Of a stretch of DNA of 64,000 nt, positions 15,493-24,538 are shown one piece after another. The first letter of the stretch is position 1, and each line of letters opens with the position of its first letter. The DNA is from Flavobacterium yafengii (GTDB lineage Bacteria; Bacteroidota; Bacteroidia; Flavobacteriales; Flavobacteriaceae), in contig NZ_JASCRY010000003.1 of NCBI RefSeq assembly GCF_030010375.1, positions 310,001-374,000 of the forward strand, given 5' to 3'. A program made the translations under genes and the position numbers. The notes below the pieces were generated by a model that was given only the letters and a program-made list of their open reading frames with translations, ran no database searches and was not told the origin of the DNA.

Positions 15493-15804
15493 ACTGTTTT
15501 CTCCAAAGATTACAACCGTTTAACACAACAGATAAACCAAGTTGATCAAATTGGGTTTCAGCCAGACTTTGGATATAGATATCAATTTTAAAGTTAGCTA
15601 TTTCTTATACCTTGTTTAGGTGATTTAGGGTTTGTAGCGATGCGAACTCTAAATCTTTTTTTAGCTCAAACTAATAGTATAATATTTCCCCAACACGCTA
15701 TCTCACTTACTAAAAATATTCACTTAGGATAATTAAAAGTATTGCCTTTTCTTGTGATACTTTTCATTATAAAAAATACCAAATTAGAGTAGTTAATTCC
15801 AAAG
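15493..15804. other. intergenic gap after truncated PRTRC cassette
   Basis: No gene is visible. GC drops sharply relative to the PRTRC genes, which fits a junction between element-derived DNA and other DNA. The expected PRTRC ThiF/A genes are missing from this point. Confidence 0.4.
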
Positions 15805-16275
15805 TTGAAAGCTATACTTGTGATTATTGCTAATAATAAAGGTACTGAGATATTCAATTTGGTGGCACCATACTATCTTTTCAATGCGACTAAACAAGCA
15901 AAGATATATGTTGGAGTCGAAAGGAAAAGCGTTATAGTATTACTCAAAGGGCTATTTATTTATCCAAATGTACCATTCACCGTATTAGATTCTTTAAAAA
16001 TAAAACCTGATGTAGTGGTAATTTCTGCAATGATTACCGTGTTCTAAGATACCGGATGACCTATCCTCAAACGGATCAAAGAAAAGCACAGTGCCAATAC
16101 GAAAATCCTTTCAGTTTGTGCGAGTTCCTTAGTCGGAGCAACCAGCGGTTTATATGATGGTATACCACTTACCACATATGTCTCTATGTTCGAGGAAAGC
16201 AAGGCCTTTTTCAAAATCCATAATGCATTCAAAACTGCAAATTCCAGAGATATTAACCACCCAATTCCAATTTAA
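15805..16275 (+). pseudogene. DJ-1/PfpI-type (GATase1-like) protein, AraC-regulator sensor domain, interrupted
   Basis: One frame carries a recognisable DJ-1/PfpI-like domain: FNLVAPYYLFNATKQAKIYV, then KPDVVVISAM, then ILSVCASSLVGATSGLYDG with the nucleophile-elbow cysteine, then IPLTTYVSMFEE. The frame is cut by TAA (16045) and TGA (about 16057) between the two halves. At about 16236 the coding sense is lost where an IS21-type terminus begins. Such domains are the N-terminal sensors of GlxA-type AraC regulators or stand-alone PfpI-like proteins. What remains here is the first part only, so the gene is dead. Confidence 0.75.
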
Positions 16276-16345
16276 AGGATCACCTGATTCCAATTCAAAA
16301 TGACTACCTAATTTCGGTGCAAAATGACCACCTCCATTTTTCATT
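16236..16345. mobile_element. IS21-family terminus (right-end repeats)
   Basis: Starting at TGCAAATTCCAG (16236) the sequence contains repeated short blocks: CCAATTCCAATTT, then TGATTCCAATTCAAAATGA, then GGTGCAAAATGACCACC. These are the multiple direct repeats typical of IS21-family ends. They lie just beyond the 3' end of an istB remnant, as the right end should. The same TGCAAATTCCAG start occurs at 32086, where only about 45 bases of the element remain. Confidence 0.65.
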
Positions 16346-16388
16346 AAAAATTACTTTATTTCATCTGTTAATTAGTATTCAAATATAC

Positions 16389-16765
16389 TTAAAATATTAT
16401 CCCTTGTTTATGCTTTTTTTTCTTTTTCATAGATTTTCCGTGCAGTGAGATTCGGTGAGATTGATGTATAAGCCTATCCAAAATTGCATCAGCTATGGTT
16501 TTTTCTCCAATGATTTCTAAAAAGGTAATTCGATTATGACTATCTAATGTTTGGAGTCCAAAATCGTTCAAAATAATGACATCTTGCCTTTCAATTTTGG
16601 CCAATTCTCGCAGATAAGAACCATCTGCTTTGTCCATTTTTAATTTAACAAACAGCTTCGAATTATTAAAATAACCCACTTTAAAACCTTGTATGCAATG
16701 CGGTGCCTAAGTAACTTCTGCCTACGCCAGTACTTGCAATTATTAAAATGTCTTCATTTTTTTAT
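16389..16765 (-). pseudogene. istB: IS21-family istB ATPase remnant
   Basis: The minus strand encodes pieces of IstB: ILIIASTGVGRSYLG (Walker A region, 16765 to about 16700), then after a frameshift GYFNNSKLFVKLKMDKADGS, IERQDVIILNDFGLQTLD (Walker B region) and IIGEKTIADAILDRLIHQSHRI, ending with a poly-Lys tail. The segment between RITFLEI and IGEKT that holds the 'DRHGKRS ... TSQ' motif is missing, an in-frame internal deletion. Frameshift plus deletion make it non-functional. IstB helps the IstA transposase; istA is absent. Confidence 0.8.
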
Positions 16766-16779
16766 AACCAATTAATTTA

Positions 16780-16900
16780 TTTTATCAGTAGCGGTTTATA
16801 TATTAGTTACCGGACTTACGATGGCAACGCTGGAATATAAACCAACAGTATTAAGGGAACTTAGATTTATTCAAACATTATTAAAAATCATGGCAAAACC
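16780..16900 (-). pseudogene. degenerate copy of the C-terminus of the 612-aa fibre-like protein
   Basis: The complement of this stretch reads FNNV, a stop, then INLSSLNTVGLY and SSVAIVSPVTNI. It lines up with the end of the protein at 17780-19618 (VNKNNFIKTNGLYAIVTIVS...). Two stops interrupt it. It is the dead tail of a paralogous gene, so this locus once had at least two tandem fibre-like genes. Confidence 0.6.
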
Positions 16901-17011
16901 AATTACACCAGCAAAATAGTGCACTACTATCCTATCAAACCGGTTAGCCATTAGACAAATATTAAGAACGAAAATGTTTGCTGTACTGCCTTCAAAAACC
17001 GAATTTACAAA

Positions 17012-17730
17012 CTAATTTTGGATACAACGAACGGAAAAACCTTGTGCTCTGCCATAGGATCTATTAGTAACTGATGGGCCAGTTATATATGTGCACAAAC
17101 CAAATCCGGCAGCTCCCGTAACGGTGCTATTGACATAGATAGCACTTATACCGGTTTCAGAAAAGGACCCGCTTAAATACTACCGATTTCCAGGAACTGT
17201 AAACTTAAATATTGAGTCAAAAGCGCTAATATAATTAGTAATATTAAGACTCCTAAATTCAGCATCTATTTCTGCCAAAGTAGGAATGCGATACCCTGTC
17301 GGGCAGGGATTATTTACTCCATTTATGCCTTGCCAACGGGTATCATTGTTATCGCTTCTCCAATCGTAAGGGCTAAAAGGACTATAGATGAATACCTCAT
17401 TTCCAGGGAAATCGGTAGTAACAAGTGTTGAAGTGGCTGCTCCATTTATAGAAATTCCTGTAGTAGCAGAAGTCCATTCGACACTCGCGTGGCGTCGTTA
17501 CCTCTACCCCACTGATATAGACAACCAGGCGCTTCTTTATCCGTAGCTGATGTTGCCGCCCGACTGGCACCAAGATTCCTGTCCATCCACGTTTTACCGG
17601 TGTTTATAGAAATTACAGGAACAATTGTAGTCTGTGAAATACTACTACAGTAAGCAAAGCTACCAATAGGATTTAAGGAAACCTCCTCCTGATATAACCC
17701 GTAAAAACTAGGTACTGTAATCTGTGACAA
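17012..17730 (-). pseudogene. FISUMP-domain protein remnant
   Basis: The minus strand shows a Fibrobacter succinogenes major paralogous (FISUMP) domain: KTWMDRNLGASRAATSATD, GCLYQWGRGND, then in a shifted frame PYDWRSDNNDTRWQGIN, NPCPTGYRIPTLAEIDAEF and a final GFSVRCIQN. A frameshift near 17446 and a stop near 17176 break it, and no convincing start with a signal peptide is seen. FISUMP domains are secreted, C-type-lectin-like domains of Bacteroidota and Fibrobacteres surface proteins. Four intact FISUMP domains occur in the giant protein at 36641-49093, so the two fibre loci share parts. Confidence 0.75.
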
Positions 17731-17779
17731 ATCATAAAAATACTTAATAATAAAATTTTTTTTTACGTCTTTTTATAAA

Positions 17780-19618
17780 TTAATTCATGTTACCGCTAGT
17801 GATAAATACATTAGTGACAGGGCTTACAATGGTAACTATGGCATACAAACCATTAGTTTTAATGAAATTGTTTTTATTCACCACAGTGGTACCACTCCCC
17901 GCAAAGGTTATTACCCCTGTACCATATTGCACAACCAAGCAGTTAAAACCCGGGCTAAGCCCAGCGGGTACAGTTAGCGTAATAGGCGAGGCGCTTGTAA
18001 AATTGAGCATTTTTCCATTGTCAGCTTGAACTAAACTATAATTTGTCACAGCAACACTATTGACTACGGTACTAAAATTAGCTATAGTACTCGCTCCCGA
18101 GGTTCCAGTAATGCTTGTAACATTAGCTAGTGTTTTATTTGTAAGTGTTTCAGTTCCAACAAGTGTTGCTAAAGTGCCAGTAGCTGGCAGCGTTAGTGCA
18201 GTATTTCCTGTTGCTGTTAAATTCGTAGTAAAGGCTCCCGTAGTTGTCAAATTACCGCCAAGAGTTATCGTCTTACCACTATTTACAACCCCTGTACCTC
18301 CATTTGCACCGGCTACAATTCCTGTAACATTTGTTGCTGTGCCGGCAGTTAAGCCGGTGGCAGTTCCTGTAATATTAGTTCCTATTAATGTTGATGGAGT
18401 TCCTAGATTGGGTGTTACTAATGTTGGTGATGATGAAAATACCGCACTACCTGTACCCGTTTCATCACTTAGTACTCCTGATAATTGTGCTGATGTTGTT
18501 GTTGCAAACTGTGATAGTGGATTCGTTGTTAACGCATTTCCGGTTGCTGCAGTTACCCAACTTAAAGTTCCTGTACTATTACTTTGTAAAACTCCACTAG
18601 AAGCCGGACTTGAACTTGGCCAAGTATATGTTGATGAACCCGCAGCTGCTAGCACTGCAAAATTTACTCCACCGGAGGTTGCCCCTGTAAGTCGAAAAGT
18701 ACCCTTTACATCTAATTTTGCATTTGGAGCATTTCCAATACCTACATTTCCATTATTTGCAATCCTCATTGCCTCCGTAGCTCCGTTATTCCCTACTTGA
18801 AATATATGATCAGCATTCGCTACACCTATCCCTGTTGTTGTTTTATAAACAAGAGATTGAGTAGTTGCTGTACCGCCAATAATAGATGGCGTAGTGATGT
18901 TATTAACGAAGGTTGGTCCAGTATCCATAACAAATTTAGTTCCTGTTCCCGTTTGCGAGGCAACCGAAGTAGCATTTCCTATACTTGTTATTGGGCCGGT
19001 TAGATTTGCATTAGTACCATTAGCAGATGTAATATCTGTAAGAGTAGCCAAGGTTCCCGTGGTAGGCAGCGTTAGTGCAGTATTTCCTGTTGCTGTTAAA
19101 TTCGTAGTAAAGGCTCCCGTAGTTGTCAAATTACCGCCAAGAGTTATCGTCTTACCACTATTTACAACCCCTGTACCTCCATTTGCACCGGCTACAATTC
19201 CTGTAACATTTTCAGCAATTGCAGAATCCACTGCTTTCCAAACGCTTTTATCCCAATAATAAAAACCTGGTGTCACATCAGCAATTGTCGCAATATTATA
19301 AACCAAAATACCTTCATCCTCTACACCTAATGATTGAAGCGGAGCAGAATTACTCAATGAAGACAATGTAACCCTCGGAATAAGTATCCCTTTATCAGTG
19401 GCTGCAAACTGAAGTGCAGCATTAACATTTATAACCGCATTAGGACCTATGACAACCGTCCCACTATTTTTATTATAAATTGCCGTCCCGGAAGTCATCC
19501 ATTTACTATATTCAACTTGCCTAATAATTCCTTTATTATCAACTAAATTAATAGTTTGTGAATAAGTAGCAGAAAAAAAAAGGAAAAGATTAAGAATAAA
19601 AAAAAAGTTTCTTATCAT
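17780..19618 (-). CDS. secreted fibre-like repeat protein (612 aa)
   Basis: A signal peptide (MIRNFFFILNLFLFFSATYS) is followed by a module shared with the giant proteins further on: GILIPRVTLSSLSNSAPLQ, then EDEGILVYN and PGFYYWDKSVWKAV. The rest is Gly/Thr/Ala/Asn-rich, low in charge, with tail-fibre-like motifs (GNLTTTGAFTTNLTATGNTA, TGTLATL, GIVAGANGGTGVV). A segment of about 49 residues occurs twice with identical DNA over 147 bases. The C-terminal about 70 residues (SPITLTVPAGLSPGFN, VNKNNFIKTNGLYAIV) form a separate beta-rich head. No T9SS sorting domain is visible. The likely role is an extracellular fibre or adhesin; the receptor is unknown. The gene lies first of three similar genes read leftwards. 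Confidence 0.8.
   Translation of the reverse strand: MIRNFFFILNLFLFFSATYSQTINLVDNKGIIRQVEYSKWMTSGTAIYNKNSGTVVIGPNAVINVNAALQFAATDKGILIPRVTLSSLSNSAPLQSLGVEDEGILVYNIATIADVTPGFYYWDKSVWKAVDSAIAENVTGIVAGANGGTGVVNSGKTITLGGNLTTTGAFTTNLTATGNTALTLPTTGTLATLTDITSANGTNANLTGPITSIGNATSVASQTGTGTKFVMDTGPTFVNNITTPSIIGGTATTQSLVYKTTTGIGVANADHIFQVGNNGATEAMRIANNGNVGIGNAPNAKLDVKGTFRLTGATSGGVNFAVLAAAGSSTYTWPSSSPASSGVLQSNSTGTLSWVTAATGNALTTNPLSQFATTTSAQLSGVLSDETGTGSAVFSSSPTLVTPNLGTPSTLIGTNITGTATGLTAGTATNVTGIVAGANGGTGVVNSGKTITLGGNLTTTGAFTTNLTATGNTALTLPATGTLATLVGTETLTNKTLANVTSITGTSGASTIANFSTVVNSVAVTNYSLVQADNGKMLNFTSASPITLTVPAGLSPGFNCLVVQYGTGVITFAGSGTTVVNKNNFIKTNGLYAIVTIVSPVTNVFITSGNMN
18186..18332. repeat. 147-bp direct repeat, copy A
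   Basis: Identical by eye to 19065-19211 inside the same gene. The offset of 879 bases equals 293 codons, so recombination between the copies would delete a block without breaking the frame. Confidence 0.85.
19065..19211. repeat. 147-bp direct repeat, copy B
   Basis: Identical partner of 18186-18332. Both encode the segment from TGIVAGANGGTGVV to GNTALTLP of the fibre-like protein. Confidence 0.85.
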
Positions 19619-20135
19619 TATTTTTAAATAATTGCAAAATTAAGAATTTGTATATCTAATATATTTAAATTATATTGACGGAAACTAAACTTTTTGTACT
19701 TTTTAAATAATTTAGTGTCATATCTAGTATGTTTTTCAAACCTATTGGATTCAATAATTTTTAAATAAAAATTCAGCAAATCATATTACAATATAGTACA
19801 TCAATGAAACGATTATCTGTTTACAACTAAAAAATATTGTTTAAAATAGTGCAAAGAATACATTTAACTTTGCTTAATGAACTCTTAGTTATCAATATTA
19901 TCACCTACTAGATAATGGAACACTTTTTTTAAAATTTTATAAAAAATTATTCTATAAATAAAAGAATCACTCTTAAAACTGCAACTCTAAATATATCAAA
20001 CAATTACTACTTTGTTAACTACAAGATTTTAATAATTTGAATTATAAAATTCAAAAAAAAGTGCTTCAATTTTATTTCATAACATTTAAAAAATATTATT
20101 CTACTAAAAAAATACCATTTTCACAATTAACAAAA
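19619..20135. other. AT-rich intergenic region
   Basis: No gene is seen. The complement of 19635-19642 is TAATTTTG, a possible -7 box for the 612-aa gene, but I found no good -33 partner. The rest is very AT-rich. Confidence 0.35.
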
Positions 20136-20822
20136 TTAGTTAATCCATTGTATTTCAATAACATCGCCAGTATAAAATTCACCTGCGGCAGCAGTAAAAG
20201 TAACAACGCCTCCTCCAATTGACCAATCGGCGGAACCGGTTTGGCGTAATTTAATTCCATTTCTAAACACTGAAATTTTGTTTGGCACTGTTGTAATTGC
20301 CGGTATTACTGCAGTAACATAAACTCCCGCGGCAAAGTCACTTCCTAAAACAAATTCTGCAACACCTCCAGTTATCAAACTCGTGGCTAACATTTTTTCG
20401 ACAGCACCGGTAGCTTCATTACGAACTAATAAAGTGTATCCCGATCCAGAACCACCGTCACCGTTTTTCGATCCACTCAAGGCATTTGTTGAAGCTGGTA
20501 ATGCAGATAATGCTAATCCATCTAAAGCAAATACTTTACCTGTCGCATCTATATAAGTATTATCAGTTAAAGTACCACCTAATTGCCAAGTGGTAGTTGT
20601 TTTGTCATTTGTAGTATTTGTAATCTGAGTAATACCATTGCTAGACTGAAAGTACTTTATAGTACCCTTATTATCTACTACTTTTACAGTATTACCTCCT
20701 TTAATAAAATCTCCGCTGGTTTTTTGCGCCGTTGCTTGATTACTCATTAAGATTAGAAGGAAAAGAATCCCATAAGCCTTAAAAACATATTTTTTGGTAA
20801 AATTATTTTTTGTTTTAATCAT
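20136..20822 (-). CDS. secreted protein with tail-fibre-like C-terminal domain (228 aa)
   Basis: The N-terminus carries a basic stretch, then a hydrophobic core (GILFLLILMSNQATA), a signal peptide cleaved near ATAQ. After it comes VKVVDNKGTIKYFQSSNGI, which resembles the start of the 612-aa protein (NLVDNKGIIRQVEYS). The C-terminal about 60 residues (NKISVFRNGIKLRQTG..., GGGVVTFTAA, TGDVIEIQWIN) match the end of the neighbouring 312-aa protein (NKVNVYRNGIRINAI..., ending LKIIQFN). This small beta domain is common at the tips of tail-fibre-like proteins. A link with the adjacent fibre genes is likely and the molecular role is unknown. Confidence 0.75.
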   Translation of the reverse strand: MIKTKNNFTKKYVFKAYGILFLLILMSNQATAQKTSGDFIKGGNTVKVVDNKGTIKYFQSSNGITQITNTTNDKTTTTWQLGGTLTDNTYIDATGKVFALDGLALSALPASTNALSGSKNGDGGSGSGYTLLVRNEATGAVEKMLATSLITGGVAEFVLGSDFAAGVYVTAVIPAITTVPNKISVFRNGIKLRQTGSADWSIGGGVVTFTAAAGEFYTGDVIEIQWIN

Positions 20823-20932
20823 TTTTTTAAATTTTTGTAATTTGAATATTGAAAACGACTTTCGTTTAATTTGGTAAAAATTTAAAAGTATTATTATTTT
20901 TTCATTATAGTTTAGGTATTTAAGATTAGTAT

Positions 20933-21871
20933 TCAGTTAAATTGAATTATTTTTAGTTCATCATTTAGAGAACAGATTACACCTGCCTCTAATTTTATTG
21001 TATTGGCATCTACAACAATAGCATTTATCCGTATACCATTACGATATACATTAACCTTATTACCACTACTTATAGGTATTGGAGTTGCAAAAAGTACTTG
21101 GCCTTCAGCAGCATTGTAATCAACTACAGTTTCATCTATTGACGATGTAAATGAAGCTCGGCTTAAAATCCCAGTTACTGGATCAATAGATATCAATTGG
21201 TTTCCAATCGCATACGACTGTAGTAAGCCCCTAATGGCCAATGTACCAGAGTTCGAAGTAATTATCTCTTCCGGAACTTTCAATACTTTATCTAACTTAC
21301 CGTTTAAAGCTACTTGAGCAACAGTAGATAAAGGCTTGTTCAAGTCACTAGTATTATCTACATTCTCTAAGTCGAGATTAATTTTAGCTTCAGTTATTGT
21401 AGTACCACCCGTTCCTCCATTTCCAATTAAAACAATACCCGTAACATTTTCAGCCGTATAGGCAGCAGGAACCGATGAAAAAAGTTGATTACTTATTTCC
21501 TCAAAAGAACTGCAAAGTCCTAGAATATCTACTGAAACTTTTAAACTCATCTTAGTTGGATTCCAATTAATTTTGCCAAATGAAGCTGCATAACCATCGG
21601 TTTGAATTCCTTTACCTATAATTACATTCACCATTCCAAATTCGTCTGTGGTCAACTGTACTTTTTCCTGATATTCATTTATCAAATTAGAATCAAAAAT
21701 CGTAAACTGCAAACAAATTTGCTTATTAGCTAACGGCGCATTTTGATCATTTACACCCGGAATTTGCCCTTCAATAGGACTAAGAATAACCGCCTGATAG
21801 GTTATCCCACTAGTTTGCGAGTAAAAAAGAGATGAAAATAATAGCGCTATTATAAAAAAGAATATTTTCAT
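20933..21871 (-). CDS. secreted fibre-like protein (312 aa)
   Basis: A signal peptide (MKIFFFIIALLFSSLFYSQ) precedes a Bacteroidota-type N-terminal domain (GITYQAVILSP, ANKQICLQFTIFD, EYQEKVQLTTDEFGMVNVII). The middle has a fibre-like segment shared with the large proteins (AENVTGIVLIGNGGTGGTTI and NLDLENVDNTSDLNKPLST). The C-terminal domain (NKVNVYRNGIRINAIVVD) is shared with the 228-aa protein. The motif 'LGxVxNTSDxxKPVS' also occurs in the 1476-aa giant, so the two loci belong to one protein family. Its start overlaps the stop of the upstream gene by 4 bases (ATGA), implying coupled translation with the putative outer-membrane protein. Confidence 0.78.
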   Translation of the reverse strand: MKIFFFIIALLFSSLFYSQTSGITYQAVILSPIEGQIPGVNDQNAPLANKQICLQFTIFDSNLINEYQEKVQLTTDEFGMVNVIIGKGIQTDGYAASFGKINWNPTKMSLKVSVDILGLCSSFEEISNQLFSSVPAAYTAENVTGIVLIGNGGTGGTTITEAKINLDLENVDNTSDLNKPLSTVAQVALNGKLDKVLKVPEEIITSNSGTLAIRGLLQSYAIGNQLISIDPVTGILSRASFTSSIDETVVDYNAAEGQVLFATPIPISSGNKVNVYRNGIRINAIVVDANTIKLEAGVICSLNDELKIIQFN

Positions 21872-22413
21872 AAAATATTATTTTTTATTAAAAAAAAAAC
21901 ACCTAACTGAATTTGATTTATATTAAACGATAATTTTTCTTCTGATGTATTCGCTAAATTAAAGCTTGTATTGTAATTATATCCTAAACTTATTGCTGAA
22001 TTTTTAGATATATTACTTTTTAATTGAATAGCCAATAAATTTACTAGCACAAAACCAGAGAACTCCTTTTCACCCATTAAATCATAAACAACTCTATCCA
22101 TTTCTTGCTTACCATATTTTACCGTACTCGCTTTAATTCCTATTTTAGCATTAAAATCAAAAACACCTGTTCTAAAAATCTTATAAATAATTGCATCCTG
22201 AATTCCAATGTGTTTTGTACTCCATTTATAAACAGCTCCATCGTACAAACTAACTCCATTGTATTCATCTAGTGACAAATCAATGTTAAGAATTAATTTT
22301 TTATTTATTTTTTTCAGAAAACCTATTTCACTACTACTACCGGAGCCACTTTGAAAATCAATATTTGATTGTTTAAACAATACTTTAAAATCATATTTCG
22401 TAAAATTCTTTCC
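21868..22413 (-). CDS. probable outer-membrane beta-barrel protein, N-terminus uncertain or truncated
   Basis: The frame is open from a stop at about 22414 and ends at 21868. It has no ATG near its start; TTG at 22380 is the only plausible initiator and there is no signal peptide. The residues alternate polar and hydrophobic as in beta-barrel strands (KLILNIDLSLDEYNGVSLYD, GVFDFNAKIGIKAS, FVLVNLLAIQLKSN, NQIQLGVFFLI). This resembles PorP/SprF-like or other outer-membrane barrels, but only the C-terminal 170-180 residues remain. Probably the 5' part was lost, or a frameshift hides it. It overlaps the start of the 312-aa protein gene, so it belongs to the fibre locus. Confidence 0.5.
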   Translation of the reverse strand, partial: GKNFTKYDFKVLFKQSNIDFQSGSGSSSEIGFLKKINKKLILNIDLSLDEYNGVSLYDGAVYKWSTKHIGIQDAIIYKIFRTGVFDFNAKIGIKASTVKYGKQEMDRVVYDLMGEKEFSGFVLVNLLAIQLKSNISKNSAISLGYNYNTSFNLANTSEEKLSFNINQIQLGVFFLIKNNIL

Positions 22414-22476
22414 ATTTTAAAAAAATACTTCTTGACAATACATATTCCTAAAAACGAAAAAATAAGATTGCCTTTT

Positions 22477-22962
22477 TCATTTTAGTTTTAATATCTTGGT
22501 TGTATAACTGTAATTTTCCCCTATTAGTTTAATTAAATACTTACCTTCAGCTAAATAAACATTATCAACAGTCAAAACATTTTCGACACTCTTTTTTTCT
22601 TGATAAAAAACAATTCTACCTGTTAAATCAATAAAGAACACCTTAATAAAACCTTTAATTGCAGATGAAAATCTAAAATTAATATGGTTCGACATAGGAT
22701 TTGGGTAAGTCATTGTTGTTATACTTTCAGAAACAATTAATAAACCCTTCCCATAAAACATCATTTGTTGGTAACCCTGTTTCATTATCAAATTGTCTTT
22801 TCTAAAATTACCTGAAACACTTGCTTGCCCGATTGTCTGATTTATAAGACTACCACTTTTCAAGACCTTACGAGATCCCTGAGCAGACAACATCTGATGA
22901 TGCAATTTTTGCCCCTGGGCATTCAAAGCAAAAAAAAGAATAACGAAAATATATTTTATCAT
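22477..22962 (-). CDS. T9SS type A sorting-domain protein (161 aa)
   Basis: A signal peptide (MIKYIFVILFFALNAQG) is followed by a short mature region (LINQTIGQASVSGNFRKDN, MKQGYQQMMF). A typical type A C-terminal sorting domain follows: TYPNPMSNHINFRF, VFFIDLTGRIVF, NVYLAEGKYLIKL and a final basic strand YSYTTKILKLK. The CTD directs export by the type IX secretion system and is removed or attached at the surface. It is the first gene (upstream end) of the minus-strand fibre locus, so the small surface protein may anchor or cap the structure. The functional link is inference; the CTD call is firm. Confidence 0.88.
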   Translation of the reverse strand: MIKYIFVILFFALNAQGQKLHHQMLSAQGSRKVLKSGSLINQTIGQASVSGNFRKDNLIMKQGYQQMMFYGKGLLIVSESITTMTYPNPMSNHINFRFSSAIKGFIKVFFIDLTGRIVFYQEKKSVENVLTVDNVYLAEGKYLIKLIGENYSYTTKILKLK

Positions 22963-23358
22963 TTTTAGCTATTTATATAGAATCCACCCAACACCTTTTA
23001 ATTCACATATAGCGATTATTAAAAACCTGCAAAAAAAAACAAGCCGGAACAAGAAATTAGATAAAACAAAAACTCTATTACGCTTAAAAATTTTATAATA
23101 TTTTCTTCCATACTTTTCATTTAAGATTAGCTTTTAAGACCCTTTAATTTAAAAATCTGTCAAAAAGAATATTAAGCAATTATTCATATATGTTTGTTCT
23201 AGGCAAAGACAATAAATATTGAATAAAAAAAACCAGACAAATGTCTATAAAAAAGTAAATGTTTTTTTTCGGATGAAATAAACAAGTTTATAATCCGTTG
23301 GTTGGACATGCTAACTTAGCCATCATAAATAGTTAAGAAACAAATCTTAATTTAACTT
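22963..23358. other. intergenic region
   Basis: AT-rich with no gene. It presumably contains the promoter of the minus-strand fibre locus and the left border of the IS3-type remnant (somewhere around 23290-23340). I could not fix the border. Confidence 0.35.
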
Positions 23359-24415
23359 TTGAAACAAGCCCGCAAAATTTATGACAGAGAGCTATTCAAT
23401 TGATTTATAAGACAACCAACATATCAGAGCTCGCCAGAGAAGTTAGCAATAACAACACCACAGTTGTATAAATGGCGCAAAGAGTTCGAGGAGCTTGGAG
23501 AAGGGAGTTTTCCTGGAAAAGGAAATTTAAAACTAACTTCCGAGCAAGAAAAAATTCATGAACTGGAGAAAAGACTAAAAGATACCGAGTTAGAGCGTGA
23601 TATATTAAAAAAAGCAATCGACATTTTTTTCCAAGAGCGGTCGATGATTTATAGTTTTATTAAAAACAATGAACAGCTATTCCCGATTGAAAAAAATGTA
23701 CAAAGTTCTACAAGTGAGCAGTGGAAGTTATTACCGATGGAAAAAACAAATAATCACTGCAAGACAGCAACGAAAAATTACCATAAAAGAACAGGTAACA
23801 TTGATTTATCTTGAATCCAAGCAATGACATGTAAGTCCAAGAATAACATTAGAACTGCAGAGTTTTGGTTATAAAATTTCAAGAATTACCGTGGCAAAAC
23901 ATATGAAACAGTTAGGCTTGCGAAGTAAATTAAGCAAGAAATTCAAAGCAACAACCAACACAAATCATAAATTATTTAATCGTTGAAAACATATTAAGCA
24001 GAGAGTTTATTGTAAAAACGCTCTCAAAACCCTGGTTTTCAGACATTACTTATATCCAAACCAAAGAGAGATTTGTATACCTGACAACTATTATGGATTT
24101 ATACAACAGAAAAATTATAGGTTGGAGTTTGAGCGATGCAATGAGTACAGATGAAACTACGCTTAGAACTTGGAAAATGGCGGTTAAAAACCGAAATATT
24201 GAGAAAGGGTTGATTTTTCATTCTGACTGAGGTGTCCAATATGCAACAAAAAGTTTGTAAATGTTCTTGATTCCTATAAAAAATTACCCGTTGTATGAGT
24301 CGCAGAGGAAATTACTGGGACAATGCAGTATTTACCATTACAAAAATTAAATCTTATTTCTATGACTTATTTTGATACATTAAGATACAAAAAGCATTTT
24401 AAGACTTTTTAAAAA
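23359..24415 (+). pseudogene. IS3-family (IS150-like) transposase, multiply broken
   Basis: orfA traces start at TTG 23359 (KQARKIYDRE) and continue in shifted frames to QLYKWRKEFEELGEGSFPGK and KRLKDTELERDILKKAI. orfB traces follow: MIYSFIKNNEQLFPIEK, FGYKISRITVAKHMKQLGLR, the DDE-region scraps SDxGVQYATK, VLDSYKK and a broken GNYWDNAV. At least six frameshifts or stops occur, so no transposase can be made. A hairpin at 24427-24453 marks the end of the wreck. No clear target duplication was found. Confidence 0.85.
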
Positions 24416-24426
24416 CTTAAAAATAC

Positions 24427-24453
24427 AAGAGGCAACCTAGTTGATCGCCTCTT
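24427..24453 (+). terminator. hairpin at the end of the IS3 remnant
   Basis: AAGAGGC (24427-24433) and GCCTCTT (24447-24453) form a perfect 7-bp stem with a 13-base loop, followed by T-containing sequence. It may be a terminator or a part of the element end. Confidence 0.5.
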
Positions 24454-24538
24454 TAGTGTTCAAAATTTTTAAATTATATTCCTTTCAGATAGTTACATTA
24501 TTATTTTATAGAAACACCTAATCTGAAACACTACCGTT

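Noticed and set aside
18060..18800. Long open frame on the plus strand within the fibre gene (Val/Pro/Ala-rich)
   Set aside because: It is the shadow of the repetitive minus-strand 612-aa gene. Composition is extreme and no family or start signal supports it.
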